A stretch of DNA of 64,000 nucleotides from Pseudomonas sp. Irchel 3E13 (GTDB lineage Bacteria > Pseudomonadota > Gammaproteobacteria > Pseudomonadales > Pseudomonadaceae), in assembly GCF_900187455.1 (NCBI RefSeq), contig NZ_FYDX01000002.1, positions 124,001-188,000 of the forward strand, in the 5' to 3' direction. The notes beneath the pieces are model-generated. The model did no database searches, was not told where the DNA came from, and saw only the letters and a list, made by a program, of their open reading frames with translations. Of the stretch, positions 23,817-34,182 are shown piece after piece (position 1 is the stretch's first letter; each line of letters begins with the position of its first letter). Position numbers and translations under genes: made by a program.

Positions 23817-24290
23817 ATGGCCGTTGAACTCGACCAACCCATCGCCGATTTCCAGGCGCTGGCCACCAGCGGCCAGCAGGTCAGCCTTGCCGCGCTGAAA
23901 GGCCGTCAGGTGGTGCTGTATTTCTATCCGAAGGACAGCACGCCGGGCTGCACCACCGAAGGCCAGGACTTCCGCGACCAGTACGCCGCCTTCCAGGCCG
24001 CCGGCACCGAGGTGTTCGGCGTTTCCCGTGACGGCATCAAGTCCCACGAGAACTTCAAGGCCAAGCAGGCCTTTCCCTTCGAGCTGATCAGTGACAAGGA
24101 CGAAGCCATCTGCCAATTGTTCGACGTGATCAAGCTGAAGAAGCTCTACGGCAAGGAATACCTGGGCGTGGACCGCAGCACCTTCCTGATCGACAAAAAC
24201 GGCGTGCTGCGCAAGGAATGGCGCGGCGTGAAAGTGCCGGGCCACGTGGCCGCGGTACTGGCCGCAGCGGAAGAATTGAACAAGGCGTGA
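23817..24290 (+). CDS. bcp: Thioredoxin-dependent peroxiredoxin Bcp/PrxQ
   Basis: A 157-residue peroxiredoxin. The peroxidatic cysteine is Cys45 in TPGCTTEGQDF. The resolving cysteine found five residues later in E. coli Bcp is replaced by Gln50; the only other cysteine is Cys99. The enzyme reduces hydroperoxides. ATG was chosen because AAGGAAG lies upstream at suitable spacing; a TTG two codons earlier is possible. It follows gcvR by 12 bases, likely one operon. Confidence 0.93.
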   Translation: MAVELDQPIADFQALATSGQQVSLAALKGRQVVLYFYPKDSTPGCTTEGQDFRDQYAAFQAAGTEVFGVSRDGIKSHENFKAKQAFPFELISDKDEAICQLFDVIKLKKLYGKEYLGVDRSTFLIDKNGVLRKEWRGVKVPGHVAAVLAAAEELNKA

Positions 24291-24297
24291 ATATCAA

Positions 24298-24322
24298 ACG
24301 GGGCATGTCGAACATGCCCCGT
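24298..24322. terminator. Bidirectional terminator between bcp and perM-like gene
   Basis: Arms ACGGGGCATGT and ACATGCCCCGT pair perfectly (11 bases) around a three-base loop, between two convergent genes. Confidence 0.85.
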
Positions 24323-24328
24323 ATTGTT

Positions 24329-25399
24329 TCAGAGCAACGGTGCCACCGCGGGCTCACGCCGTGGCCAGGCATCCAGCACGGCCTTGAACAGCGTCGCCAG
24401 CGGAATGGCGAAGAAGATCCCCCAGAACCCCCACAACCCGCCGAACAGCAGCACCGCGCAGATGATCACCACCGGGTGCAGGCTCACTGCTTCGGAAAAC
24501 AGCAAGGGCACCAGCACGTTGCCATCCAGGGCCTGGATGATTGCGTAGACGGCCATCAGGTAGATGAACTGGTCGCCCCATCCCCACTGGAACAACGCGA
24601 TCAGCGTGACCGGCACCGTCACCACCACCGCACCGACGTAAGGCACCACCACCGACAGCCCCACCAGCAGCGCCAGCAACGCCGCGTAGTTGAGCCCGAG
24701 GGCAACGAAGGCGATGTAGGTCGCCACGCCGCAAATCAGAATCTCGATGCCCTTGCCGCGAATGTAATTGGCGATCTGCCGGTTCATCTCCTCGGCCACC
24801 CGCGTCATCAGCGCGCGCTCCTGCGGCAGATAGCCGCTGACCCAGCGCGCAATGGTCTCGCGGTCCTTGAGGAAGAAGAACACCAGGATCGGCACCAGCA
24901 CCAGGTAGATCATCACATTGACCAGCAGCGGCAGGCTCGACAACGAGAAGGTCAACGCCCACTGGCCGAACTTGCCGATTTCCCCGCGCATGGCTTCGAT
25001 GGCTTGCAGCACCTGGTCATCGGACACCAGGTGCGGGTAGCGCTCAGGCAGCAGCAGAAGCAGCGACTGCCATTTGCCGAGCATGCCCGGCAACTCGTTG
25101 AACAGCGTGATCAGTTGATGCCAGAGCAACGGCACCAACACCAGCAGGAACACGCCCAGCGCCCCCATGAACAGGGTGAAAACCAAACCCACCGCGACCT
25201 TGCTGGGCACGCGCAGACGCTCCAGGGCGTTCACCAGCCCCTGCATGAGAAACGCGAGGACCATGCCCGCCAGCACCGGGGCCAGCATGCCGCCCAGGGT
25301 CAATACGGCGGTGAACCCGAGAAACAACAGGACCGCCAACACCACGGCTTCCTCGTCCGAGAAATAGCGGTGCAGCCAACTGCGTAGCACTTTGAACAT
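24329..25399 (-). CDS. AI-2E family permease (PerM-like)
   Basis: A 356-residue membrane protein starting MFKVLRSWLHRYF. Hydrophobic segments occur in pairs near residues 17-60, 60-85, 140-170 and 200-330, with the conserved C-terminal GNVLVPLLFSEAVSLHPVVIICAVL-type region (broken here by the Pro/His pair) typical of AI-2E/PerM exporters. Substrates in this family are uncertain. AAGG precedes the start, and a TusA-like gene is 26 bases upstream. Confidence 0.88.
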   Translation of the reverse strand: MFKVLRSWLHRYFSDEEAVVLAVLLFLGFTAVLTLGGMLAPVLAGMVLAFLMQGLVNALERLRVPSKVAVGLVFTLFMGALGVFLLVLVPLLWHQLITLFNELPGMLGKWQSLLLLLPERYPHLVSDDQVLQAIEAMRGEIGKFGQWALTFSLSSLPLLVNVMIYLVLVPILVFFFLKDRETIARWVSGYLPQERALMTRVAEEMNRQIANYIRGKGIEILICGVATYIAFVALGLNYAALLALLVGLSVVVPYVGAVVVTVPVTLIALFQWGWGDQFIYLMAVYAIIQALDGNVLVPLLFSEAVSLHPVVIICAVLLFGGLWGFWGIFFAIPLATLFKAVLDAWPRREPAVAPLL

Positions 25400-25425
25400 C
25401 GACGATCCTTGGGTAGGAAAGAAAC

Positions 25426-25665
25426 TCAGGCCTTCTTCAGCCAATAGGTGTAGACCCCGCCCTCGGCGGTATCGAGCAGCAGCGTATGACCGGCTAGCCT
25501 GGCAAAAGTGCGGAAGTCACGCTGCGAGCCAGCATCGGTGGCAATCACCTTGAGCACCGCGCCGCACGCAAGGCGATTCAGCTCCAGCTTGGCCTTGAGC
25601 AATGGCAGTGGACAGTTGAGGCCACTGGCGTCCAGTTCGGCATCGTGGTGCAAGGTGTCAGTCAT
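25426..25665 (-). CDS. TusA/SirA-like sulfur carrier protein
   Basis: A 79-residue protein with the family motif DASGLNCPLPLLKAK, where Cys in the CPLP motif carries persulfide sulfur, then an IATDAGSQRDF segment. TusA-type proteins relay sulfur for tRNA thiolation or other pathways. ATG with GGAG upstream was preferred over a TTG one codon earlier. Clustered with the perM-like gene and divergent from the M48 protease gene. Confidence 0.88.
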   Translation of the reverse strand: MTDTLHHDAELDASGLNCPLPLLKAKLELNRLACGAVLKVIATDAGSQRDFRTFARLAGHTLLLDTAEGGVYTYWLKKA

Positions 25666-25799
25666 CAAAACTCTCCAGAAAAACCAGCCGGCCAGACAGC
25701 GCTGGCGTGCGGCGCAGGCAAGCCTCGCAGAATACCGCCACTGGTCGCAACCGTGCGAGGCGGCTACAGTAAGGCTCTTTGTCGACCAGAGCTTCGTGC

Positions 25800-27233
25800 A
25801 TGAATTTTCTGCGCCCTACCTTGCTGACACTGGCCTGCCTGCTGGCGCTTCCGAGCCACGCCGACGACCTGCCGTCACTTGGCGACGCCAGCTCTGCCAT
25901 TGTCTCTCCGCAGCAGGAACACCAACTGGGCCGGGCCTGGCTGAGCTTGTTGCGCGGCAATGTCAGCCAGTTGTCGGACCCACAGCTCAAGGATTACGTC
26001 GAGTCCAGCGTCTACCGTCTTGCCGAAACCAGCCAACTGCAGGACCGCCGCCTGGAGTTCATCCTGATCAACAGCCCGGACCTGAACGCCTTCGCCGCTC
26101 CCGGCGGGATCGTCGGCGTCAACGGCGGCCTGTTCCTCAATGCCCAGACCGAGGGCGAATATGTCTCGGTACTGGCCCACGAACTCGCGCACTTGTCGCA
26201 ACGCCACTTCGCCCGCGGCGTCGAAGCCCAGCAGCGCATGCAACTGCCGATGATGGCCGCCCTGCTGGCGGGCATCGTGATTGCCGCTTCCGGCGCCGGT
26301 GACGCCGGTATCGCCGCCATCGCCGGCACCCAGGCGGCGGCCATCCAGGAACAGCGGCGGTTCTCCCGCCAGAACGAACAGGAAGCCGACCGTATCGGCA
26401 TCCTCAACCTGGAAAAAGCCGGCTACGACCCGCGCAACATGCCGTCCATGTTCGAGCGACTGATGCGCCAGTACCGCTTCGACGCCAAGCCGCCGGAATT
26501 CCTGCTGACCCACCCGGTGACCGAGTCGCGTATCGCCGACACCCGCAACCGCGCCGAACAGGCTCCTGCCGGCGGCACCGAAGACAGCCTGCGCTATCAG
26601 TTGATGCGTGCCCGGGTGCAACTGTTCTATGAGGGGACGCCCGGCCTCGCGGCCAAGCGCTTCCGCGCCCTGCTGGATGAAACCCCCAACCTCGATGCTG
26701 CGCGCTACGGTCTGGCGCTGGCACAGATCAAGGGCGGCCAACTCAATGAAGCGCGGGAAAATCTCAAGCCGCTGCTGGCCAAATCACCCAACGACATCAC
26801 CTACAACCTGACCCAGATCGACCTGGACATCACCAACAACCGCCTGGCCGATGCTCAGCAACGGGTCGACAAGATGCGCCAGCTCTACCCGGGCAACTAT
26901 CCGCTGCAACAGGTTCGGGCCGACCTGCTGCTCAAGCAGAACAAACCCGCCGAAGCCGAAAAAGCGCTGGAAGCCTTGATCAAGAACCGTGGCGACGACC
27001 CGGATATCTGGTACGACCTGGCCGAAGCCCGCGGGCTTTCAGGCAACACCATCGGGCTGCACCAGGCACGCGCCGAGTTCTTCGCCCTCACCGGCGATTT
27101 CGACCAGGCGCTGCAACAACTGGATTACGCCAAACGCCGGGCGGGTACCAACTTCCAGCTCGCGTCGCGGATCGACGCCCGTCAGCGGGATTTGCTGGAG
27201 CAGCAACGAATGGTCAAGGACATGATGCGCTGA
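25800..27233 (+). CDS. bepA: Periplasmic M48 metalloprotease with TPRs (BepA-like)
   Basis: A 477-residue protein: signal peptide (LLTLACLLALPSHADD), M48 zinc protease domain with HELAH at 128-132 and a downstream EQEAD metal-ligand motif, then a C-terminal TPR region from about 290 to 460. BepA/YfgC degrades misassembled LptD and other outer membrane proteins in E. coli, with TPRs contacting the BAM complex. Location close to bamC is in line with an envelope quality-control role. Name by architecture. Confidence 0.85.
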   Translation: MNFLRPTLLTLACLLALPSHADDLPSLGDASSAIVSPQQEHQLGRAWLSLLRGNVSQLSDPQLKDYVESSVYRLAETSQLQDRRLEFILINSPDLNAFAAPGGIVGVNGGLFLNAQTEGEYVSVLAHELAHLSQRHFARGVEAQQRMQLPMMAALLAGIVIAASGAGDAGIAAIAGTQAAAIQEQRRFSRQNEQEADRIGILNLEKAGYDPRNMPSMFERLMRQYRFDAKPPEFLLTHPVTESRIADTRNRAEQAPAGGTEDSLRYQLMRARVQLFYEGTPGLAAKRFRALLDETPNLDAARYGLALAQIKGGQLNEARENLKPLLAKSPNDITYNLTQIDLDITNNRLADAQQRVDKMRQLYPGNYPLQQVRADLLLKQNKPAEAEKALEALIKNRGDDPDIWYDLAEARGLSGNTIGLHQARAEFFALTGDFDQALQQLDYAKRRAGTNFQLASRIDARQRDLLEQQRMVKDMMR

Positions 27234-27250
27234 GGCCTGTGGCCTCGATC

Positions 27251-27318
27251 CACAGGATTTGAGCCCGCCTCGACAACGAGGTTGGCGCAAATCCTGTGAA
27301 GGGCTGCCGAGCAGCCCT
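27251..27318. repeat. Long nested inverted repeat between convergent bepA and nadA
   Basis: Arms CACAGGATTTG (27251-27261) and CAAATCCTGTG (27288-27298) are perfectly complementary, with an inner CCTCG/CGAGG stem. A second hairpin, AGGGCTGC/GCAGCCCT, follows at 27300-27318. It may terminate both genes; it also resembles small dispersed palindromic elements of pseudomonads. Confidence 0.65.
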
Positions 27319-27325
27319 GAAAGAC

Positions 27326-28384
27326 TCAAGCGTTACCGGACAACTTCAGCCGCGCAGCCTGGGTAAAGTCCAGCATCCGCTGCAACGGCTTGATCGCCTG
27401 CGGAATCAATGCCGGTTCCACGAAAATCTCGTTCGTCCCTTCACGCAGGCACTGCAAGGTGCGCTCAAGCGTGTTCATCGCCATCCAAGGGCAGTGCGCG
27501 CAACTGCGGCAGGTCGCGCCGTTGCCGGCGGTCGGCGCTTCGATGAACTCTTTGTCGGGGCACAGCTGCTGCATCTTGTAGAAGATGCCGCGATCGGTTG
27601 CGACCACAAACTTCTTGTTCGGCATGCGTTGCGCGGCGGCGATCAACTGGCTGGTGGAGCCCACAGCGTCAGCCAGCTCGATGACGGCGGCCGGCGATTC
27701 AGGGTGCACCAGAATCGCGGCGTCGGGGTACAGCGCCTTGATATCGGCCAGTTGCCGCGACTTGAATTCTTCGTGAACGATGCACGCACCGTCCCACATC
27801 AGCATGTCGGCGCCGGTCTGCTTCTGGATGTAGTTGCCCAGGTGCTGGTCCGGTGCCCAGATGAAGGTCTCGCCGTTGTCCATCAGGCTTTCGACGATTT
27901 CCAGCGCGCAACTGGAGGTCACCACCCAGTCGGCACGGGCCTTCACTGCCGCCGAAGTGTTGGCATACACCACCACGGTGCGCTCCGGATGCTTGTCGCA
28001 GAAGGCCGAGAACTCGTCCACCGGGCAGCCCAGGTCGAGGGAGCAGGTGGCGTCGAGGGTCGGCATCAGGATGCGTTTTTCGGGGGTGAGGATCTTCGCG
28101 GTCTCGCCCATGAAGCGCACGCCGGCCACCAGCACGGTCTTGGCCGAGTGGTTCTTGCCGAAGCGGGCCATCTCCAGGGAGTCGGCCACGCAACCACCGG
28201 TTTCCTCGGCCAGCGCCTGGATCACCGGATCGCAATAGTAGTGGGCGACGAGCACCGCATCCTGCGCCTTGAGTTCGGCGGCGATGGCGGCACGGTATTC
28301 GGCCTCTTGTTCAGGCGTGAGCGGCTTGGGCTGCTTGGCGTCCAGATGGGCCTGGACCAGAAGGCGTTCGGAAATCTGCGTCAT
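27326..28384 (-). CDS. nadA: Quinolinate synthase
   Basis: A 352-residue iron-sulfur enzyme condensing iminoaspartate and dihydroxyacetone phosphate in NAD synthesis. Segments typical of NadA are [20 protein letters not shown], the [15 protein letters not shown] region, [10 protein letters not shown] and the C-terminal [10 protein letters not shown], which together supply the [4Fe-4S] cysteines. The start [10 protein letters not shown] matches proteobacterial NadA. It converges on bepA. Confidence 0.97.
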   Translation of the reverse strand: MTQISERLLVQAHLDAKQPKPLTPEQEAEYRAAIAAELKAQDAVLVAHYYCDPVIQALAEETGGCVADSLEMARFGKNHSAKTVLVAGVRFMGETAKILTPEKRILMPTLDATCSLDLGCPVDEFSAFCDKHPERTVVVYANTSAAVKARADWVVTSSCALEIVESLMDNGETFIWAPDQHLGNYIQKQTGADMLMWDGACIVHEEFKSRQLADIKALYPDAAILVHPESPAAVIELADAVGSTSQLIAAAQRMPNKKFVVATDRGIFYKMQQLCPDKEFIEAPTAGNGATCRSCAHCPWMAMNTLERTLQCLREGTNEIFVEPALIPQAIKPLQRMLDFTQAARLKLSGNA

Positions 28385-28605
28385 GTTCGCAAGACCTGCT
28401 GGCGCTGATGCGCGTAAGTCGAGTGTATCATCGGGCACGGACAAATCGGGTAACAGCTTGGCCTTTGCATTTTCGGCAAAAGTCCGCCGCAACCTCGGTT
28501 TTATGAGTCGCCGAAGGCTACAGATAATCGGATGAATTCTAAAGAGATTTTTGCCCGATAAAGCGAGCGGGCGACGCTCGACACGTCGCCCGCGGAGCAA
28601 GGTGA
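28385..28605. promoter_or_regulatory. nadA upstream region and terminator of the DUF945 gene
   Basis: The nadA leader contains ATTATCTGTAGCC (on the minus strand) and other AT-rich stretches suited to a promoter. At 28567-28593 a ten-pair hairpin GCGGGCGACG/CGTCGCCCGC lies just after the DUF945 gene stop, which would terminate it. Confidence 0.5.
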
Positions 28606-30063
28606 TTACTGAGCAGCACCGGTCAGCAGTGCGGCACGTCCCCTGACGAAGGCGTCGAACTGCTCAACGGTCATTTTCTGCCCGTTGAAGTCCACCAGGC
28701 CGTCGGCGTAACCCAGGTGCATCAGGATGTTGTCACCCTGCACCGTCGCCATCTGGGTTTGCAAGGCCATCATGCCGACCATCTCGCCCGCTGCCGACGC
28801 CTGCCGGATCGAGTCGGCATCCAGGCCATCCAGCGTGGCACGCAGGGCCGCGATATCACCGATCATTGGCTTGGAAATCTTCAGATTGGCCTGGACCGAC
28901 TTGATCGATTGGGCCAGCGCCTGCTCCGGCGGCAGGTCCGCCAGCGCCACACCGGCGAGGTCGACAGCGAGGTCAACGCGGCTTTCGCCACTGGCCGTCT
29001 TGAACGACAGTTCCTCCAGCGCTACCCGTGGCTGGCCGGCCAGCACGCCCTGCAATACATCCTTCAACAGCGGATCGTTCAGAAGCTGGGCACCATCGGA
29101 CTGTTCCAGGGCAATGGCTTCCAGTTCCGGCATATGTTGCTCATACCAACTCACCAGTTTGCCGATTGCCTCGGGATTCAGGCGCTGCACGCTCCAGCCC
29201 ATGCGTGCGCTGCCCAGCGGCTTGCCGGCATAGCTGATATCGGAAACCTGATACACACCCTTGAGCGCCAGACCATCGTTCTCGATGCGGTAGGTGTCAC
29301 GCAGGTCCAGGCCGAACTTCAGCGACGGCTGGCCATCGTAGACAACCGACACCTCTCCCAGGTCGGCCACATAAGAACCGGTATAGAAGCCGTAACGGCT
29401 CTTGCTCATGTCAGCGGCGAAGGTAAGGTCCTTCAGGCCGAAGTCCAGTGTCGAACCGTCGCCTTGCGTCAGGGTCAGGTGCTCCATGGCAGCCCCGAAG
29501 CGCAGCTCATCGCCATGGGCATCGGTGTCGATCTGCAGCGTCAGACCGGAAAACGAGAACATCACGCCCTCCTCGCCCTTCACTTCCAGCGGCGCCAGCT
29601 TGAGGTTGGTGCGCACGGCACCGCCATAACTCAGGCTCATGCTGCCGCCCAACGGCAGTTGATCACCTGCGGCGGCGAACCATTTCTCGGTCTTGTCGGT
29701 TTTCTCAAGCGCGTAAGTGCTCGCAGCCATCACGGGTGCAAGTTGCAACTGCTTGAGCCGCGACCACGGGAAAGGCCCGTGCTCGATGTGATCGACGAAA
29801 TCCAGCGCCACCGACTCTCCGTCCGGGTCGCTGAGGGTCACCCGGTAGCGGGCGAGACTGGTGAATTTATGCGACTCCAGGGAAAGCAGTTCCACCTTGC
29901 CCTGCATTTGCGTGCCCATGGCCACGTCCAGTTGGCGATTGACGTCGGCCAGGGCAGCGTTCAACTGCGCGGGCAGTTGCTGGCCGGTGTACCACGCGAT
30001 CGACGTCCAGGTCGCCGCGACCATTACAGCCAGCCCGCCGATAACTACCAGTGTTTTCTTCAT
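28606..30063 (-). CDS. DUF945 (YdgA-type) protein, copy 1
   Basis: A 485-residue protein. One N-terminal hydrophobic anchor ([21 protein letters not shown]) is followed by a large periplasmic domain with beta repeats, including [22 protein letters not shown] and a C-terminal segment ending [19 protein letters not shown]. coli YdgA is the family member I know; its function is unclear. It is an evident paralog of the gene directly upstream, sharing the anchor, the GP-PWSR motif and the ending. Confidence 0.8.
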   Translation of the reverse strand: MKKTLVVIGGLAVMVAATWTSIAWYTGQQLPAQLNAALADVNRQLDVAMGTQMQGKVELLSLESHKFTSLARYRVTLSDPDGESVALDFVDHIEHGPFPWSRLKQLQLAPVMAASTYALEKTDKTEKWFAAAGDQLPLGGSMSLSYGGAVRTNLKLAPLEVKGEEGVMFSFSGLTLQIDTDAHGDELRFGAAMEHLTLTQGDGSTLDFGLKDLTFAADMSKSRYGFYTGSYVADLGEVSVVYDGQPSLKFGLDLRDTYRIENDGLALKGVYQVSDISYAGKPLGSARMGWSVQRLNPEAIGKLVSWYEQHMPELEAIALEQSDGAQLLNDPLLKDVLQGVLAGQPRVALEELSFKTASGESRVDLAVDLAGVALADLPPEQALAQSIKSVQANLKISKPMIGDIAALRATLDGLDADSIRQASAAGEMVGMMALQTQMATVQGDNILMHLGYADGLVDFNGQKMTVEQFDAFVRGRAALLTGAAQ

Positions 30064-30086
30064 GAAGTGATCCAGTTGCGTTCCTT

Positions 30087-30118
30087 GGAAAAGAAAGCCC
30101 GGACACCAGGGTCCGGGC
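30087..30118 (-). terminator. Terminator between the two DUF945 genes
   Basis: GCCCGGAC (30097-30104) pairs with GTCCGGGC (30111-30118), followed on the minus strand by TTTCTTTTCC. A similar leader hairpin with T-tract precedes the other DUF945 gene. Confidence 0.75.
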
Positions 30119-30155
30119 CTTCAAGGCGGCGAGAGTAGCATTTATGCTGCGGGAT

Positions 30156-31652
30156 TCAGTGCAATGCGGACAGCGATCGTCTGGCCATATCTATCCAGAT
30201 CGTTCTCAAGAACTCCTCCCTTGTCATCTTCTTGCCATTGAGATCCACATCATCAGGTGGGCTAAGTTGCAGCTTCATCAGAATGCTGTCGTCCACTACT
30301 TCCAGAAAAGGACTCCGCTCAGCCTCGCTTGAAAGTATCTCCCACAAGGTTCGACTGTTGAACGCTCCGCGCATGGTGTCCGCAGTGAGCCTGCCGAGGT
30401 TGAAGGGACGCGCCCACTCATCGATAGTCGATTTGGAGATCTCGAGATTGACATTGCCCGACTCAGGCATCTGCTCAATCAAGTCAGCAAAGGAAATACG
30501 GTCATCGTCCGGCCGACGAAATTGAACAGACATGTCCGCCCGACTCTCTCCCTCGCTCGTTTTGAATGACAACTCTTCGATTACGAATTTCGGCCTGTTC
30601 GTCAGCAGCTTGAGCATGGCTGCTTCAAGCCGATCGTCCGATTCGCTCAACAACCCTTTCGGATCGGTATTTGCTCCATTTGTCTCGGCAACATCTACCG
30701 CGCTCATAGTGCCCCACACTCCCGAGCGCCGTCCCTGCAAAAATCCTTTGAGCGCCGCCGGGTCCAGACCTTCGACACGCCACGCCAGCCGAGCGCTGCC
30801 ATACGGCCAACCAGCCAGCCGGATATTCGGAGCAACGATTATCTGCTTCCTCGAATACCCGTCCTCGGCAACCTGATACTCATCATGGAACGCGGCCCGG
30901 CCAAACGATAAAGTCTTACCGGCAGATTGAAATCCGACATCCGTCGAACCGACTTTCAGCCAACCGGTCCGCAGCCCCTGAAGACCTGTTCCCAAGTGAG
31001 CATTCACATCTATTCCCGCGAGATAGACATATACACTGCGGATGTTCTCACTCTTCAGATGTATCCTGAGGCGCTCCATCTCGCCGGAAATAGCCACGGT
31101 GTCGTCACCTTGAGCCGAGTTCAGGAGCAAACTTCCTCCGCTGGACGTCAGCGAATAATCCTGTTCCGTGATCTCGAACGGCGCGAACTCGACGTGAGTG
31201 TTGATGGTTTCTTCGTAATTGACGCTGATACCCCCACGCAACGGAACCTCCCCTTTACTGGCGGAAAACCAGGTCGCGGAGCCTTCGGTTTTGACCAATG
31301 AGAAATTGCTTGTAGCCATCACTGGCATCAGTTGCATGCGCTTCACCCTCGACCACGGTAACGGCCCATACTCGATACGATCAACGAACTCCAGTTGAAC
31401 AGGGTCCTGCCCCACCGACTCGTAGGTCACCCGGTAACGGGCATCGGCACTGAAGGTATGAAAGGCGCTCCAAAGCAGCTCGATTTTTGCCTCCCCCTCG
31501 TGCCCCAGCGCTACCTGCAATTGCTGGTTGGCATGCTCAAGCAGCGCATCCATCCGTGTCGGCATTGATTTGCCGGTGTGCCATGTGATCCACGCACAGC
31601 CAGCAGCACTGAGCGCAACAACGCCAGCGAGTGCAACCAGTATCTTTTTCAT
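30156..31652 (-). CDS. DUF945 (YdgA-type) protein, copy 2
   Basis: A 498-residue paralog of the downstream gene. An N-terminal anchor (VALAGVVALSAAGCAWITWHTG) is followed by the periplasmic domain with DRIEYGPLPWSRVKRMQLMPVMA near residue 80 and the ending LNGKKMTREEFLRTIW. AGC in the anchor could act as a lipobox, but the flanking pattern is more like a membrane anchor. It is more diverged and less GC-rich than copy 1, as if copy 2 is under weaker constraint or was acquired. The start MKKILVAL was chosen because it aligns with copy 1. Confidence 0.78.
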   Translation of the reverse strand: MKKILVALAGVVALSAAGCAWITWHTGKSMPTRMDALLEHANQQLQVALGHEGEAKIELLWSAFHTFSADARYRVTYESVGQDPVQLEFVDRIEYGPLPWSRVKRMQLMPVMATSNFSLVKTEGSATWFSASKGEVPLRGGISVNYEETINTHVEFAPFEITEQDYSLTSSGGSLLLNSAQGDDTVAISGEMERLRIHLKSENIRSVYVYLAGIDVNAHLGTGLQGLRTGWLKVGSTDVGFQSAGKTLSFGRAAFHDEYQVAEDGYSRKQIIVAPNIRLAGWPYGSARLAWRVEGLDPAALKGFLQGRRSGVWGTMSAVDVAETNGANTDPKGLLSESDDRLEAAMLKLLTNRPKFVIEELSFKTSEGESRADMSVQFRRPDDDRISFADLIEQMPESGNVNLEISKSTIDEWARPFNLGRLTADTMRGAFNSRTLWEILSSEAERSPFLEVVDDSILMKLQLSPPDDVDLNGKKMTREEFLRTIWIDMARRSLSALH

Positions 31653-31954
31653 GAAGAGGTCCAGACAGTGGAGAAAACCACCCGGACCTTGCGTACCGGG
31701 CATCAGGGGCCAGGAGGTTAGCACCGCGATCGCGGGCAAAAAGCTCAGGAATCCGCCACCGATACGCTGGAAAACTCGACGCATTTCGTAGCCTGTTTCC
31801 GAGGCCAAATCCGATGCCGGCAACCAACGCCCTAGAATCCACCTCACAACCCCGCCAGACACTCACATAACTGTCATCGGACGCTGACATGTTCAGGCCA
31901 TGCCCTGCCTGCCCGGGCAGGAGGAACAGCATCGGCCTGATAACGGAGCTTCGT
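31653..31954. other. Divergent intergenic region between DUF945 copy 2 and ugd
   Basis: About 300 bases without a convincing gene. On the minus side a hairpin CCCGG...CCGGG followed by TTTTC near 31670-31700 parallels the leader of DUF945 copy 1. The ugd promoter should lie in the right part; no strong box was identified. Confidence 0.5.
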
Positions 31955-33355
31955 ATGAAACTTGCTGTGTTTGGTACCGGTTATGTTGGTTTGACCCTCG
32001 CCGCCTGCCTGGCCGAGGTTGGACACTGGGTGTGCTGCGTGGATGTCGATGCCGAGCGCGTTGACGCGCTGTCCCGTGGCCATTGCCCGATCTTCGAGCC
32101 TGGCCTGCCGGCACTGCTGCACAAAGGCCTGGCCAGTTCTCGCCTACTGTTCAGCACCGACGCGGTGCCCGCCATCGAAGCCGCCAGCGTGATATTCATC
32201 GCTGTGGGCACCCCGCCGCTGGCCGATGGCAGCGCCGACCTGCGTCAGGTCTTCGCGGTCGCGGACGCCATCGCCCGGCACGCCCACGGTGAGAAAATCA
32301 TCGTCAACAAATCCACCTCGCCGGTCGGCACCGTCGATGCCATCAAGGCCCGCCTGATCAGCCTGCGCCCGGACAGCGCCGCGCAACTGGACGTGGTCAG
32401 CAACCCGGAGTTTCTCAAGGAAGGCTCGGCGGTCATCGACTGCATGCGCCCCGACCGGGTCATCATCGGCGGCGCCAGCACCGCGACGCTGGCCCTGTTG
32501 AAGGAACTGTTCAGCCCCTTCAGCCGCAATCACGACACCTTCATCAGCATGGACGCCCGCAGCGCCGAGCTGAGCAAGTACGCGGCCAACTGCATGCTGG
32601 CGACAAAGATCTCGTTCATGAACGAAATGGCCAACCTCGCCGAACACCTGGGCGCGGACATCGAAGCCGTGCGCCGCGGTATTGGCTCGGACCCGCGTAT
32701 CGGCTACGACTTCATCTATGCCGGCTGCGGCTTTGGCGGCTCGTGCTTTCCCAAGGACCTGACAGCCCTGCAGCGAATTGCCGAGCGACACGACTACCAG
32801 CCCCGCCTGTTGCAAGCGGTGGATGCCATCAATCAGCGACAGAAACATCGCCTGTTCGAAAAGATTCTCCAGCATTACAACGCAGACCTGTCCGACAAGA
32901 CGTTCGCCGTGTGGGGCCTGGCCTTCAAACCCAATACCGACGATATGCGCGAAGCACCCAGCCAGGTACTCCTGCAGGCGCTATGGCAGGCCGGCGCGAA
33001 AGTCCGCGCCTTCGACCCGCAAGCACGGCACGAAGCGCGTCGTCGCTACGGTGAGCGCAATGATCTGGAGTTGCTGGACAACAAGGAGGATGCGCTGAAA
33101 GGCGCCAACGCGTTGGTGATCGTCACCGAGTGGGAGGACTTCAAAGTCCTGGACAGCGAACTGGTCAGGCAGCGCCTGCTCGATCAGGTGATCTTCGACG
33201 GACGCAACCTGTTCGAACCGGCGCACATGGCCGATGCGGGCCTTGCCTACTACAGCATCGGACGCGAGGACGTGCGACCTGGCAATCCTCGCGCCCGAGA
33301 CAACGAAGCGTCTTACTCGTTGACGTCCATGAACTCACGCGCCCAGACGATGTAG
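31955..33355 (+). CDS. ugd: UDP-glucose 6-dehydrogenase
   Basis: A 466-residue enzyme oxidising UDP-glucose to UDP-glucuronate for exopolysaccharide or LPS precursors. The NAD-binding start [20 protein letters not shown], the [10 protein letters not shown] segment, the catalytic [11 protein letters not shown]ys motif and [17 protein letters not shown] are present. GGAG precedes the ATG. Its end overlaps the convergent oxaloacetate decarboxylase-like gene by 43 bases. No polysaccharide cluster is nearby. Confidence 0.95.
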   Translation: MKLAVFGTGYVGLTLAACLAEVGHWVCCVDVDAERVDALSRGHCPIFEPGLPALLHKGLASSRLLFSTDAVPAIEAASVIFIAVGTPPLADGSADLRQVFAVADAIARHAHGEKIIVNKSTSPVGTVDAIKARLISLRPDSAAQLDVVSNPEFLKEGSAVIDCMRPDRVIIGGASTATLALLKELFSPFSRNHDTFISMDARSAELSKYAANCMLATKISFMNEMANLAEHLGADIEAVRRGIGSDPRIGYDFIYAGCGFGGSCFPKDLTALQRIAERHDYQPRLLQAVDAINQRQKHRLFEKILQHYNADLSDKTFAVWGLAFKPNTDDMREAPSQVLLQALWQAGAKVRAFDPQARHEARRRYGERNDLELLDNKEDALKGANALVIVTEWEDFKVLDSELVRQRLLDQVIFDGRNLFEPAHMADAGLAYYSIGREDVRPGNPRARDNEASYSLTSMNSRAQTM

Positions 33356-34182
33356 TCATTTGGCTGGGTGTAGGTGTGCGTCAGCTCCGTCGCGCTCAGG
33401 TCGGAAGCGGAGCTGGTAATGCGCCGCTGCTCGCGCAGGCAGTCGTAGGTCGCCTTGATCGCGGCGAAATAGGCGCCATGGCCGTCAACGGCAATGCGCA
33501 CGCCAAGCTCGGCGAGACGCACGTCATCGTGCAGTTGCGGGTTGCCGTAGGTGACCAGCATGAGCGGAACGGTGACGTGACGGGCAATCTCTTCCAGGTG
33601 CTCGAAATCGCGGATGCCGACCATGCACACGCCGTCGGCACCGGCGTTCTGGTAGGCCACGACGCGAGCAATGACTTCCTCGGTCGGAATCGCTCCGGCA
33701 TTGGTCCGGGCAATGATCGACAGCTCTTGATCGACCCGGGCTTCCAGCGCCGCGCGAACCTTGCCGACGCCTTCCTCGATGCTGATCAGGTCGGTGGACT
33801 TGCGGCCGAACTGGGCCGGCAACAGGGTGTCTTCGATGGTCAACGCGGAAACGCCAGCGCGCTCCAGCTCGATCACGGTGCGCATCACGTTCAGGGCATT
33901 ACCGTAGCCATGGTCGGCATCGGCGATGAACGGCAGTTGTGCAACACGGCCGATGCGAGTGGCCTGTTCGGCGAACTCGCTGAGGGTGATCAAGGCAAAA
34001 TCCGGTGCAGCCAATACCTGTAGCGACGCCACCGAGCCTCCCAGAATACCCACCTCGAAACCAAGGTCGGCGGCAATGCGCGCTGACATCGGATCGAATA
34101 CCGAGGCGGTGTGGTAACAACGAGGGGAGGCAAGCAGTTTACGGAACGCACGACGCAAATCTTGATGGGACGCTTTAGGCAT
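33313..34182 (-). CDS. Oxaloacetate decarboxylase (PEP mutase/isocitrate lyase superfamily)
   Basis: A 289-residue protein very similar in my memory to P. aeruginosa PA4872, an oxaloacetate decarboxylase of the PEP mutase superfamily. Diagnostic parts are [17 protein letters not shown], the metal-binding [26 protein letters not shown] and [18 protein letters not shown], whose His matches the decarboxylase subgroup. It lies next to ugd but is not functionally linked in any obvious way. Confidence 0.88.
   Translation of the reverse strand: MPKASHQDLRRAFRKLLASPRCYHTASVFDPMSARIAADLGFEVGILGGSVASLQVLAAPDFALITLSEFAEQATRIGRVAQLPFIADADHGYGNALNVMRTVIELERAGVSALTIEDTLLPAQFGRKSTDLISIEEGVGKVRAALEARVDQELSIIARTNAGAIPTEEVIARVVAYQNAGADGVCMVGIRDFEHLEEIARHVTVPLMLVTYGNPQLHDDVRLAELGVRIAVDGHGAYFAAIKATYDCLREQRRITSSASDLSATELTHTYTQPNDYIVWAREFMDVNE

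Noticed and set aside
17944..33355. Both convergent gene pairs (int/DUF3800 and ugd/oxaloacetate decarboxylase) overlap by exactly 43 bases
   Set aside because: The overlapping sequences are unrelated; equal length appears to be chance.
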